This document shows, piece by piece, positions 38,523 to 46,947 of a stretch of DNA of 64,000 bases. Made by a program: the position numbers and the translations under genes. The stretch is from assembly GCF_900090195.1 (NCBI RefSeq), contig NZ_LT607803.1, forward strand, positions 3,622,229 through 3,686,228. Reading direction: 5' to 3'. Position 1 is the stretch's first letter, and each line of letters starts with the position of its first letter. Source of the DNA: Variovorax sp. HW608. Lineage in GTDB: Bacteria > Pseudomonadota > Gammaproteobacteria > Burkholderiales > Burkholderiaceae_C. The notes beneath the pieces are model-generated. The model saw only the letters and a program-made list of their open reading frames with translations, did no database searches and had not been told where the DNA came from.

Positions 38523-39230
38523 TCAGCTTGCCTTCGCGCGGCGCCAGCTCGCGCTGAATCGCTGGTGCGACTTGTCCATGTGCTCGTGCATCGCGCGCCG
38601 CGCGCCGTCCGCATCGCGGGCCGCGATGGCGTCGCGGATCGCTTCGTGCTCGGCGATCGCGCAGCGCCATGACTTCACGGTCTCGAAGTAGCCGCCGAGG
38701 CGCGTGAAGATCGGCCCCTTGCGCGAATCCCAGAAGGCTTGCACCGTCTCCGACAGCACCACGTTGCCGCAGGCGTCGACGACCGCGAGGTGAAAGGCCC
38801 GGTCGCCTTCGAGCGGCATGACGTTGCGGTCGGCCATCTCGCGCATGGCGTCGATCGCGCGCGTCATCGCGTCGACGTCCTTGCGCTTGCCGAGCGTGGC
38901 CGCGAGCGCCGCGGTCTCGCCCTCGACCACGCGGCGCGCACGAATGAGTTCGAGCGGACCCCATTCCGCCGCAGCGATGGGTTCGGCAGTGCGATGCGAG
39001 CGATCGAGCACGTAGATGCCGGAGCCCGTGCGCACCTCGACCCAGCCTTCGACCTCGAGCGCGATGAGTGCCTCGCGCACCGAAGGGCGACTCACGCCGA
39101 GCTGGTGGGAGAGGTCGCGTTCTGCCGGCAAACGATCGCCGATCGCGAACTCGCCGTTCGCGATCAGCGCGCGAAGCTGATCGGCGATCTGACGGTACAG
39201 GCGGCGGGGCTCGACGGTCTGGAGAGGCAC
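38523..39230 (-). CDS. FadR-type (FCD) GntR-family transcriptional regulator
   Basis: 235 aa from GTG 39230. Winged HTH RRLYRQIADQLRALIANG, RLPAERDLSHQLGVSRPSVREALIALE, then an all-helical FCD ligand domain with metal-binding positions (DRAFHLAVVDACGN ... EHEAIRDAI ... HEHMDKS). Divergent from the SDR operon and upstream of the dehydratase gene, so it most likely controls both and answers to a sugar acid. Confidence 0.93.
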   Translation of the reverse strand: MPLQTVEPRRLYRQIADQLRALIANGEFAIGDRLPAERDLSHQLGVSRPSVREALIALEVEGWVEVRTGSGIYVLDRSHRTAEPIAAAEWGPLELIRARRVVEGETAALAATLGKRKDVDAMTRAIDAMREMADRNVMPLEGDRAFHLAVVDACGNVVLSETVQAFWDSRKGPIFTRLGGYFETVKSWRCAIAEHEAIRDAIAARDADGARRAMHEHMDKSHQRFSASWRRAKAS

Positions 39231-39257
39231 GGCGTTGGAGACTTTAGGGTTGTCCCT

Positions 39258-39284
39258 GAATTGGACAAGTGGTCAGGCCAATTC
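39258..39284. promoter_or_regulatory. Inverted repeat, probable GntR operator
   Basis: GAATTGG (39258-39264) mirrors CCAATTC (39278-39284) across 13 bp. Inside is TGGTCAGGCCA, of the TGGN5CCA kind used by GntR/FCD regulators. It lies 28 bp upstream of the regulator start and about 100 bp before the SDR operon, in the only divergent promoter region. Confidence 0.65.
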
Positions 39285-39383
39285 AGAATACGGAGCGCAT
39301 CGTACGGCAGCCATCGGGCGAAACCCTGAACGTTGCGGCCGCTGCGGCCGAAGGCCATTCGAAAGCTTCAACGAGGACACTCC

Positions 39384-40118
39384 ATGAGACTCCAGGGCAA
39401 GACCGCGCTCGTGACCGCGGCCGGGCAGGGCATAGGGCATGCAAGCGCGCTCGCGCTGGCGGCCGAGGGCGCGCAGGTCTGGGCGACCGACGTGAACGAG
39501 AAACTGCTCGAGCGCTATGCGGGCATCGCCAACATTCACGCCACGAGGCTCGACGTGCTCGACAAGGATGCGATCGCGGCGTTCGTCAAGGGCATTCCGG
39601 CATTGGACGTGCTCTTCAATTGCGCGGGCGTGGTGCACAACGGCGCCGCGTTGCAGGCGAGCGATGAGGATCTGGATTTCGCCTTCCATCTCAACGTGCG
39701 CGCCCAGTTCCGGCTGATCAAGGCGGTGCTGCCGGGCATGCTCGCCAAGGGGCAGGGCAGCATCATCAACATGGCCAGCGTGTGTTCGAGCATCAAGGGG
39801 CTGCCCAACCGCTGCGTGTACGGCACCACCAAGGCGGCCGTCATTGGATTGACGAAGAGCATCGCGGCGGACTACGTGGCGCAGGGCGTCCGCTGCAACG
39901 CGGTGTGCCCGGGCACGGTCGACACGCCGTCGCTCACCGACCGCATCAATGCCAATGCCGATCCGGTCGAAGCGCGCAAGGCCTTCATCGCGCGGCAGCC
40001 GATGGGTCGTCTCGCGCAGGCGGAGGAGATCGCGCCGCTCGTCGTGTTCCTCGCGAGCGACGAATCGCAGTTCGTCACCGGGCAGGCCTACGCGGTCGAC
40101 GGCGGCATCACGATATGA
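39384..40118 (+). CDS. SDR dehydrogenase, 2-keto-3-deoxy-L-fuconate dehydrogenase-like
   Basis: 244 aa with ACGAGGA before ATG 39384. Cofactor motif ALVTAAGQGIGHASALALA, then DVLFNCAGVV, catalytic MASVCSSIK and CVYGTTKAAVIGLTKSIA, and C-terminal QFVTGQAYAVDGGITI. The TDVNEKLLE loop with Asp after strand 2 indicates NAD. The TAAGQGIG and CNAVCPGTVDTPSL pattern is that of DHRS6/2-keto-3-deoxy-L-fuconate dehydrogenases. Overlaps the next SDR as ATGA. Confidence 0.85.
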   Translation: MRLQGKTALVTAAGQGIGHASALALAAEGAQVWATDVNEKLLERYAGIANIHATRLDVLDKDAIAAFVKGIPALDVLFNCAGVVHNGAALQASDEDLDFAFHLNVRAQFRLIKAVLPGMLAKGQGSIINMASVCSSIKGLPNRCVYGTTKAAVIGLTKSIAADYVAQGVRCNAVCPGTVDTPSLTDRINANADPVEARKAFIARQPMGRLAQAEEIAPLVVFLASDESQFVTGQAYAVDGGITI

Positions 40119-40861
40119 ACCAGCTCGATTTCTCCGGCCGGCATGCCGTCATCACCGGCGGCGCCACCGGGCTCGGCTACGGCATTGCGCAGCGCCTGCT
40201 GGCCTCGGGCGGCAGCGTGACCATCTGGGACAGCAACGGCGAAGCGGCGACCAAGGCTGCGTGGTCGCTCGGTGCGAAGACCTTCGCGCTCACGGTCGAC
40301 GTGGCCCGGCAGCCTTCGGTCGCGAAGGCGGTCGCGGCCACGCTGGCGCAGGCGGGGCGCATCGATGCGCTCGTCAACAGCGCGGGCATCACCGGACCCA
40401 ACACCCGGCTCTGGGACTACCCGGTGGACGCATGGCGCGAGGTGATGGAGGTGAATCTGAATGGCCCCTTCATCTGCTGCCGCGAAGTCGTCGGCCAGAT
40501 GCGCTCGCAGGGCTACGGGCGCATCGTCAACATCGCATCGGTCGCGGGCAAGGACGGCAATCCCAACGCCAGCGCCTACAGCGCGAGCAAGGCGGGCCTG
40601 ATCGCGCTCACCAAGTCGCTCGGCAAGGAGCTCGCCGACACCGGCGTGCGCGTCAATTGCGTGACGCCCGCCGCGGTGAAGACCGCGATCTTCGACCAGA
40701 TGACGCCGGACCATATCGCCTTCATGTTGTCGAAAATCCCGATGGGCCGCTTTGGCAAGATCGAGGAGATCGCGGCGATGGTCGCGTGGCTCTGCACGGA
40801 AGAATGCTCGTTCTCGACCGGCGCCGTGTTCGACCTCTCCGGCGGCCGATCGACTTACTGA
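40115..40861 (+). CDS. SDR-family sugar/alcohol dehydrogenase
   Basis: 248 aa. VITGGATGLGYGIAQRLL, VNSAGITGPN, catalytic IASVAGKDGN and SAYSASKAGLIALTKSLG, ending CSFSTGAVFDLSGGRSTY. Start ATG overlaps the stop of the first SDR. Asp after strand 2 (IWDSNGEA) indicates NAD. Probably oxidises the free sugar or a lactone-level intermediate in the same pathway, e.g. fucose dehydrogenase-like, but substrate is not readable. Confidence 0.85.
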   Translation: MNQLDFSGRHAVITGGATGLGYGIAQRLLASGGSVTIWDSNGEAATKAAWSLGAKTFALTVDVARQPSVAKAVAATLAQAGRIDALVNSAGITGPNTRLWDYPVDAWREVMEVNLNGPFICCREVVGQMRSQGYGRIVNIASVAGKDGNPNASAYSASKAGLIALTKSLGKELADTGVRVNCVTPAAVKTAIFDQMTPDHIAFMLSKIPMGRFGKIEEIAAMVAWLCTEECSFSTGAVFDLSGGRSTY

Positions 40862-40894
40862 CACTGAAATCAAGCACAACGAAAGGAAAGACTG

Positions 40895-41743
40895 ATGAAA
40901 CTCGTTCGCTATGGCAACCCGGGCAAGGAGAAGCCGGGCCTCATCGATGGCGACGGCAATCTGCGCGACCTGAGCGCGGTGGTTAAGGACATCGGACCCG
41001 AGCAGCTCAGCGACGCCGCGCTCGCCAAGCTGCGCAAGGTCAAGGTCGACAAGCTCCCGCTGGTCAAGGGCAAGCCGCGCTACGGCTCGCCGGTCGCGAA
41101 CGTCGGCAAGTTCATCGCCATCGGTCTCAACTATGCAGACCACGCGGCGGAATCGGGGCTGCCCATTCCCGCCGAGCCGGTGGTCTTCATGAAGGCGACG
41201 AGTTGCATCCAGGGCCCGGACGATCCGGTCATGCTGCCCAAGGGCTCGGTCAAGAGCGACTGGGAAGTCGAGCTCGGCGTTGTGATCGGTGCGCGCGCAC
41301 GCTACGTGTCGCAGAAGGACGCGCTGAACTACGTCGCCGGCTACTGCGTGGTTAACGACGTCAGCGAGCGCGAATACCAGATCGAGCGCGGCGGCACCTG
41401 GGACAAGGGCAAGGGCTGTGACACCTTCGGCCCGATCGGCCCGTGGCTGGTCACGCGCGACGACGTGCCCAATCCGCAGAAGCTCTCGATGTGGCTCGAC
41501 CTCAACGGCAAGCGCATGCAGACCGGCAATACCAAGACCATGATCTTCAACGTCGCCAGGATCGTGAGCTACCTGAGCCAGTTCATGACGCTCTTGCCCG
41601 GCGACGTGATCACCACCGGCACGCCGCCCGGCGTCGGCCTCGGCATGAAGCCGCCCCTCTATCTCAAGAAGGGCGACGTAATGACGCTCGGCATCGAAGG
41701 CCTGGGCGAGCAGCGGCAGGAAGTGATTCCGTTCAAGCTCTGA
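40895..41743 (+). CDS. FAH-family hydrolase, 2,4-diketo-3-deoxy-L-fuconate hydrolase-like
   Basis: 282 aa with GAAAGGAAAG before ATG 40895. N-terminal cap domain, then IGLNYADHAAESGLPIPAEP, VKSDWEVELGVVIG (metal-binding E-x-E), YCVVNDVSEREYQIE, KGCDTFGPIGPWLVT, TGTPPGVGLGMKPP. Known members split 2,4-diketo-3-deoxy-L-fuconate into pyruvate and L-lactate. With the SDR pair and a dehydratase nearby this completes a non-phosphorylative route. Confidence 0.9.
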   Translation: MKLVRYGNPGKEKPGLIDGDGNLRDLSAVVKDIGPEQLSDAALAKLRKVKVDKLPLVKGKPRYGSPVANVGKFIAIGLNYADHAAESGLPIPAEPVVFMKATSCIQGPDDPVMLPKGSVKSDWEVELGVVIGARARYVSQKDALNYVAGYCVVNDVSEREYQIERGGTWDKGKGCDTFGPIGPWLVTRDDVPNPQKLSMWLDLNGKRMQTGNTKTMIFNVARIVSYLSQFMTLLPGDVITTGTPPGVGLGMKPPLYLKKGDVMTLGIEGLGEQRQEVIPFKL

Positions 41744-41777
41744 TGGGCGCGTCGGCGGTCCTTGCCAAGCGGCCGGT

Positions 41778-42125
41778 TCAGGCCGCCGACGGCGAAGAGC
41801 GCTGATCGAGACGGTTTTCGAGCTGCGCGATGCGCGCCAGGAGCGTGTCATGGCGCGCGCCTTGTCGGCCAGACCGCGCTTGGCCTGCATCTCCCTGGTA
41901 TGGCGACGGGTCTCGAAAAGAATCGAGCCCTGCAGGAAGATCACGTAGGCGAAGAAGAGCCCCATCACGGCGGTCAGTGCGAGCATGACCAGTCCGAGCG
42001 GTGCGTGCACTTGGGTGAAGCCGAGTGAAATGGCGTGCCGGCGCGGCAAGGAGCGCCCAGTTCAGCGCGGCGAGTACCGACATCGACAGCACGACAACGA
42101 ACAAGACAGCGGCGGCGACTCCCAC
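41778..42125 (-). pseudogene. Frameshifted two-helix membrane protein
   Basis: Pieces of one protein occur in two frames: MGVAAAVLFVVVLSMSVLAALNWALLAAP (from 42125), then from about 42049 in another frame ISLGFTQVHAPLGLVMLALT, FAYVIFLQGSILFETRRHTREMQAKRGLADK, then back to the first frame for GARHDTLLARIAQLENRLDQ, ending at 41778. Together they form a LapA/DUF1049-like protein with two membrane segments and a coiled coil. Two compensating indels (near 42045 and 41865) break it. Marks the start of the decayed zone. Confidence 0.72.
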
Positions 42126-42140
42126 GGGACCCTTCGCGAT

Positions 42141-42266
42141 GTCTCGACCTACTCACAGGCCAAGCTCATTGCGCTGACACGCAGATTGAACGAACGACCC
42201 AGGAAGACTCTCGACTTCCAAACGCCGGCTGAAACGTTCAGCCAGATCGTTGCATCGACCGGTTGA
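42141..42266 (+). pseudogene. IS30-family transposase, 3' remnant
   Basis: Forty-one codons, VSTYSQAKLIALTRRLNE followed by RPRKTLDFQTPAETF and a stop at 42264-42266. This is the conserved tail of IS30 transposases (around the LNxRPRKTLxFxTP motif). Catalytic D, D and E lie in the missing part. No inverted repeat was recognised. It abuts the frameshifted membrane gene and may have caused the damage. Confidence 0.8.
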
Positions 42267-42600
42267 ATCAGCACGTCATCGACGACGATCCCGCCGTGCG
42301 CGGCAGCCTGCTGCGCCTGCTCGATGGCGCGGGGGTGGGCAAGCGCCGCATTTGCCTCGGCCGACGAGGTCATTGTCAATCCGCCCGCTGGCGACGTGGC
42401 CTGCATCCTGCTCGACGTTCAGATGCCGGGCGTTTCGGGGCCGCAGTTGCAGCAGCGCCTGCTCGAGCGGGGAGACGCGCCGCCGGTGATCTTCATCACC
42501 GGACGCGGCGACCTGAGCGCTGGCGTGGACGCCATGAAGCTGGGGGCGGGGGACTTCCTGGAAAAGCCAGTGGACGGCGAAGTCCCGTTGGCGGCAGTGC
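42263..42600 (+). pseudogene. Response-regulator receiver domain, frameshifted and truncated
   Basis: HVIDDDPAVRGSLLRLLDG (phospho-site acidic pair) is in one frame, and from about 42330 another frame gives FASADEVI, CILLDVQMPGVSGPQLQQRL (phospho-accepting D), FITGRGDLSAGVDAMKLGAGDFLEKPV. This is a FixJ/NarL-type receiver, but the frame changes once and the LuxR-type output domain is missing. Not functional. Confidence 0.8.
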
Positions 42601-42710
42601 GGCGCCGGCCGCCCGCGCCCACCCCCGCCGCGAGAGAGAAGGCGATCGGGGTCGCCGAGCGGGGGGAAGCGCAACAACCCGTTCGAGCGGCGGAGCGCCG
42701 CCACCTGGAT

Positions 42711-42738
42711 TTTATAATTCACTATAGTTTGCTATAAT
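42711..42738 (+). promoter_or_regulatory. Possible promoter of the lone AAA ATPase gene
   Basis: AT-rich island in GC-rich DNA. A perfect TATAAT lies at 42733-42738, 16 bp after a weak TTTATA (42711-42716), and 29 bp before the ATG. The stretch also repeats TATAATT and CTATA units that could be operator half-sites. Promoter assignment is tentative. Confidence 0.45.
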
Positions 42739-42767
42739 TGGCAATATTCTCCTATGCGAGGCGCACC

Positions 42768-43955
42768 ATGAATGAGGCGATCGTCTTCCACCGAAGCGCT
42801 CTTGCCGCGAACATGGCAAGACAGATACTGTTGTCGGGGACTCCTTCTGCCTCCGGCTCCGGCCTCTTCCTTGCCGCGCCGCGGCGCACTGGCAAGTCCA
42901 CGTTTCTACGCGAGGACCTGCGCCCCCAGCTTGAGGCAGAGGGCGCCCTGGTCTTGTACGTCGATCTCTGGGCCGACCGGAAGGCGAACCCTGGCCTCGC
43001 CATCGTTTCGGCGATCCGCGCTGAACTTGCCAAACACGAAGGCGTCATCACCCGCCTGGCCCGGTCGGCAGGAATGGAAAAGGTGAACGTCGGCGGCGTC
43101 ACGTTCTCGCTGGATCGAGTTGGACTGGGTGCGCAGGTATCGCTCAGCTCAGCACTGGCCGCGTTGTCGGATGAGGTGAAGCGAACGATCGTCCTGATCA
43201 TCGACGAAGCTCAACACGCGATCACTACCGAGGATGGCTACGATGCCCTCTTCGCTCTGAAGGCCGGGCGCGACGAGTTGAACGGCAGCGGCCATCACGG
43301 CCTTCGCATCGTTGCCACCGGATCCAACAGAGACAAGTTGGCCATGCTGCGAAACAGCAAGGACCAGGCCTTCTTCGGTGCGCCGCTGGTTCAGTTTCCT
43401 GCGTTGGGAGCGGACTTCATCGAATGGTTCTGCAGCCGTATCCAACTTCCGGCACCACTGTCTCCCCCAGACGTTGAGAAGCTTTTCGCGCGAGCAGCCT
43501 TCCGGCCCGAAGTGATCGGCGCAGCCGCGGACCTGCTTAGGTTCGACTTCTCCCTTGCGGCAAAGGACGTTCCCGCACGATTCGCCGCGGCCGTCGACGA
43601 GCAGATTCAGGCCGGGGACGCCCAGATGTTGAGAGTTGTGCATGGGCTCACGCCTCTGCAATCGGCGGTTCTTCGGGTCATGGCGGCACGGGGTGCCGAC
43701 TTCGCCCCGTTCGAGGCCGACACTCTCGCCGCCTATCGCCAGGTGCTGAATGCCATCGCGCCGGAGGAGCGCATCGAGCCCGACACCTCCAATGTGCAGC
43801 AGGTCTTGGTTGCATTGCAGGACAAGGCACTGATCTGGAGGGAGCGCCGTGGCGTCTATGCCCTCGAAGAAGGCACGCTTGCGGACCTTCTGCAATCTCA
43901 CGGCTTGCTCGACATGGTATCGCCTCCGCCGGCGAACCTGAAAGTTCAGGGTTAG
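42768..43955 (+). CDS. Stand-alone AAA ATPase (Orc/Cdc6-like P-loop protein)
   Basis: 395 aa from ATG 42768 with GAGG upstream. Walker A AAPRRTGKSTFLRED, Walker B TIVLIIDEAQHAI, a sensor-like RIVATGSNRDKLA, and a C-terminal winged-helix region (QSAVLRVMAARGADFAPFE ... WRERRGVYAL). Related P-loop proteins are annotated only as ATP-binding proteins. The ORC-like layout suggests DNA binding. It has no partner gene on the same strand, and its own AT-rich promoter. Could be a chromosomal accessory, toxin-like or transposition-regulator ATPase; function unknown. Confidence 0.85.
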   Translation: MNEAIVFHRSALAANMARQILLSGTPSASGSGLFLAAPRRTGKSTFLREDLRPQLEAEGALVLYVDLWADRKANPGLAIVSAIRAELAKHEGVITRLARSAGMEKVNVGGVTFSLDRVGLGAQVSLSSALAALSDEVKRTIVLIIDEAQHAITTEDGYDALFALKAGRDELNGSGHHGLRIVATGSNRDKLAMLRNSKDQAFFGAPLVQFPALGADFIEWFCSRIQLPAPLSPPDVEKLFARAAFRPEVIGAAADLLRFDFSLAAKDVPARFAAAVDEQIQAGDAQMLRVVHGLTPLQSAVLRVMAARGADFAPFEADTLAAYRQVLNAIAPEERIEPDTSNVQQVLVALQDKALIWRERRGVYALEEGTLADLLQSHGLLDMVSPPPANLKVQG

Positions 43956-44266
43956 ATGAATTCGCGGTTCACCCTGCCGTGAGCCCAAGACGACGCACAC
44001 CGTTGAAGCGCCAGGAGCCAGGCGAAGGAAGTGCCGATGTCAGGTTTAGCTGTCACATGACGTGTACGCACTGGGCAAGTAAAAACGCCCCAGCCGGTTC
44101 GGTCGGCGTGGGGCGGAAAAGGTCGATGGTCGACCTTGGGGAACTCAATGTTTTAGGGAGCGCCGGCCGCAACCGGGTTCCCACGTGCGGTCACGGCGCC
44201 CGGGAACCTCCCGATCCGTGTTGTTTCGCGGATCGTTTCGTGACGCAACAATGAGCGCAACAAACT
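43956..44266. other. Gene-free gap between AAA ATPase and recombinase
   Basis: No credible coding sequence. It holds the minus-strand terminator at 44081-44115 and otherwise nothing recognisable. Confidence 0.6.
44081..44115 (-). terminator. Terminator after the recombinase on the minus strand
   Basis: CGCCCCA (44086-44092) pairs with TGGGGCG (44109-44115), with inner CCG/CGG pairing, and on the minus strand is followed by TTTTT (44085-44081). Lies about 150 bp beyond the recombinase stop. Confidence 0.75.
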
Positions 44267-45706
44267 TCATAGCTCGGCCTGCGCGTGATCAGTGGGACCG
44301 TCAGCTGCAGGCGCGTGACCGGATTCGGTCGAAGCCGACTGGATTAATAGTTCCGCTTGCCGATCCGCTGCCTGGTCGCGCTGGTTCTGTGCGTCCGCCA
44401 GGCCGGGGGCGAATCTGCCGGCGCGGCGGAACGCACGATCCGAACCTGCGTAGTTCTCGGCGATCGTGCGCTTGCGTTTCTTGTAGTGCCCCATGACCAT
44501 CGCCGTGACCTCGGATCCGATGGTCGCCTGCATGTTTGCGGCAGCGGTCGAACGGGTGTCGTAGAGCGAATAGAGCCGGCCGTCAGGGAATGCGCGCAAG
44601 CAGGCCTTGCGCAAAGCCGCCCTGCAACCGTCGAAGTAGCGCTGGAAGCCCCACGCGTCACTGCCTTCTCCGGTCAGGTACTGGCGCAAGTTGGTCAGGC
44701 GAGCGTCCACAGCTCCAACCCAACGGGGCGGTACCTCAATGTCGCGCCACGCGAGTCCGGCATTTCGCAGTTCCCACGCCCGAAGGCGACGAAGGCTTTC
44801 GATGGCGGCAGCGTTGCTCGAAGCGGTCCCAGCTTCTGCTTGGTCGAAGAAGGCCAGATTCTTGGCGAGCGCATCCGAGTGGCGCTTGGCCGCCGAGATG
44901 ACAGCGGAGACGTTCTCCAGATCGGCCTCGGCCATCATGGCCAAATCTGCATCTGCGCGATTCAGGAGTCGTTCGGGAATGTGCTGCCAGGCGAACACTG
45001 CCTGCTTCTTCAGCTTCGCATTCGGCAGTCGGAGGATCCGGCGATCGCGATCGAACCAGTACGCGGTCTCCCATTCACCTGGGCGGGCCCCAGTGGCAAT
45101 GCCGGCATTCAATCAGGCCGTGGTCTTCGTGCCTCAGGACTGCGGGGAGGATCGGGCGGCGAGAAGGCCGTTGAGCAACGGCCCGAGATCCTGCTCAGGA
45201 ATGGCCCGCGCTTTCACCCGGCCGTTGCGTTTGATTTCTTGAGCAGCGCCTTGTCGTGGATTGAATGCGCTGATGAGCTCGAGCCCCTTTTCGCGATCGG
45301 CAGGCAGAAAGTCGATGCTGGGTTGCTTCAGGGCCCACACGATGGCGGCTCGATAGGTGCTCTTGGTGCCATCGGTGAGTGTCGTGTCCGCGCGCAGTTG
45401 CTCGATCAAGTCTGCGACCGTTACGAAATCGGGATCCAGGTTGATTGCGGCGGCGGTGCGGTCCACCAGCATGAAGTAGTTCCGCCGATAGCTGACGGCG
45501 GTCTTGTCAGTGACGGGCTGCACAGCGGATTCGTACCAGCTGCTGAGACGCTCCGTCGGAGCGTCGGCCTGCGAGAGAGGGTCCTGGATGGGAGGCGCGA
45601 TCTGCGGGCTTTCCGGGGACGGGTGTCCGTTGTGGGTCGGCTCCCCAACGGAGTCGTTCGCTTGCGAGCTGCGGTTCAAGTCTTGATTGCTGTTCATCTG
45701 GTGCAT
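44267..45706 (-). pseudogene. Tyrosine recombinase/integrase, disrupted
   Basis: The 190-codon 5' part (45706-45134) has the SAM-like core-binding domain (WYESAVQPVTDKTAVSYRRN, LIEQLRADTTLTDGTKSTYR). The 3' part (45112-44267) has the catalytic domain: IATGARPGEWETAYWF (first Arg), RLYSLYDTRSTAAANM (HxxR-type box with Tyr for His), AMVMGHYKKR and IAENYAG (nucleophile Tyr). Both are in the same frame but separated by two TGA codons, while the shifted frame between them reads VLRHEDHGLIE. At least two indels are implied. A TTG at 45112 could restart the second half, but a split recombinase is improbable. Confidence 0.78.
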
Positions 45707-45955
45707 GGTCCGGGCGCCAGGCCGGCGCTCGGAGGGTCTGGTTCAAGCGGTCGATTGGTTCTGGTGTGGACTTAGGCCATCTCTCGACCATGGCTCGCAA
45801 GGGACGGGGCCGACGGCCAGCTGGGTCCGCTCGGGACTGCAGGTTCCTCAGGGGCGCTCCCCCCCGATTCCCCCAAAATGGCCGATAAATGTGACGAGTT
45901 TTGGAAACAACTGCCAGAAATCGGCCGAAAACGGGTCCGAATCGGTCCTTGCGAG

Positions 45956-46309
45956 CAACTGGAGCTAAACATGCTTAGCTCCAGTTGCCTGTAACCTCGC
46001 CCCCCGCGCCGGGTCCCGTTGAAAAATCGGGAGGTCGGCGACTGCCGGCGCCACGGGCGCGCTCGACTGGCACTAAGCGCGCTTAGCTCCAGTTGCCCGC
46101 AGCTGCCCTTGCGCGACGAGCCGGGCCCATTCGCCAAGCAACTGGAGCTAAGCATGTTTAGCTCCAGTTGCGCGCAACGTGGAAAGCCGCCAAAACCTGA
46201 CAGGCAACTGGGCCTAAGCATGGTTAGCACCAGTTCGTTTGCATGATTTCCGAACAACGCGGGCGCCAGCAGACAGCCAACTGGAGCTAAGCATGCTTAG
46301 CTCCAGTTC
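45956..46309. repeat. Five copies of a 32-bp palindrome
   Basis: Copies at 45956-45987, 46064-46095, 46139-46170, 46205-46236 and 46278-46309. The half-site is CAACTGGAGCTAAGCA followed directly by its mirror image, with no loop. Copies 1, 3 and 5 have one or two mismatches, and copies 2 and 4 are more degenerate. Start-to-start spacings are 108, 75, 66 and 73 bp, and flanks are unrelated. They fill the gene-free stretch between the ParR-like gene and the recombinase. Likely binding sites for a dimeric DNA-binding protein of the former mobile element; a centromere, recombination or operator role is inference. Confidence 0.92.
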
Positions 46310-46344
46310 CGTGCTGTTCATTTGGGCTCCGCGGCTCGGCGGTT

Positions 46345-46934
46345 TCATTCGTACGACTCGCCGGCCAGCATTCGGCGGCCTGCGAAGCCGGGGACGCGCG
46401 GAGGAGGGCGGTCGTCGTCGCGCGCAGCTGTCGCGGCCGGTGGTTCGGCGTTCGAGGGGGTGCTTTGCTCGGGCCGCGCTACGGGCGCCGGCTCCTGCTT
46501 CACCGCGGGCACGGCGAACGAGGTCGCAGACATCGGATCGACGCGAGCGGGCGACAGGCTCGCTGGAGCCTGTTCGGACGTAACCGAACTCTCGGTCGCA
46601 GTTATCGGAGCGAGCGGAGCCTGCGAGTCTGCCGCTGGCGTGGCCGGCGTCGGTGCGCGCTGGACGTTCGAAACCGTGCCGATCACCTCATCGACCAGGC
46701 CTCCGGAGATCCGGGTCGAGAGGCCGTCCATGCGTCCATGCGGCGCAGGCGCTCCTCTTGGACGACCAGGCCCATCTCCATGAGCTGGCGGATGAAGCCG
46801 TTTCGTGCGCGGTCGCCGGGGCGCCCACTGAACTGCTCGATGGCACGAAACAGCATCGGGCTCTCACGCCGAAGGAACCGAATCCGAATGTCGAGGACGT
46901 CGTCGTTGGTGGCTTGGTCTCCGATTTTCTTCAT
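46345..46934 (-). pseudogene. ParR/StbB-like partition protein broken by an 8-bp duplication
   Basis: From ATG 46934, 83 codons read MKKIGDQATNDDVLDIRIRF, FRAIEQFSGRPGDRARNGFIRQ, EERLRRMD, then an aberrant tail to 46683. The frame that continues the protein (MDGLSTRISGGLVDEVIGTV and a Pro/Ala-rich tail to 46345) is offset by the tandem 8-mer at 46726-46741. Removing one copy fuses both into a protein of about 193 residues: N-terminal ribbon-helix-helix-like basic domain and disordered C-terminal tail. It lies 13 bp after parM-like, as ParR adaptors do. The 83-aa N-terminal part could still be made and bind DNA. Confidence 0.72.
46726..46741. repeat. Perfect 8-bp tandem duplication (frameshifting)
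   Basis: GTCCATGC occurs twice in direct tandem. One copy fewer joins the two halves of the ParR-like gene in frame, so this is a recent slippage or repair scar. Confidence 0.93.
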
Positions 46935-46947
46935 CGCCAATTGCCCT

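Noticed and set aside
40088..42049. 653-codon minus-strand frame
   Set aside because: Only its first 60 codons match a real (frameshifted) membrane protein. The rest is antisense of the SDR and FAH genes.
45772..46257. 161-codon minus-strand frame with repeated QLELSMLSSSC-like peptides
   Set aside because: The peptide repeats are simply translations of the 32-bp palindromes; no other protein signal.
45956..46309. CRISPR array
   Set aside because: Repeats are palindromic without loop, spacing is irregular, flanks are unrelated and no cas gene is near.
45956..46309. Palindromes as transcription terminators
   Set aside because: No T tract follows any copy, and there is no loop.
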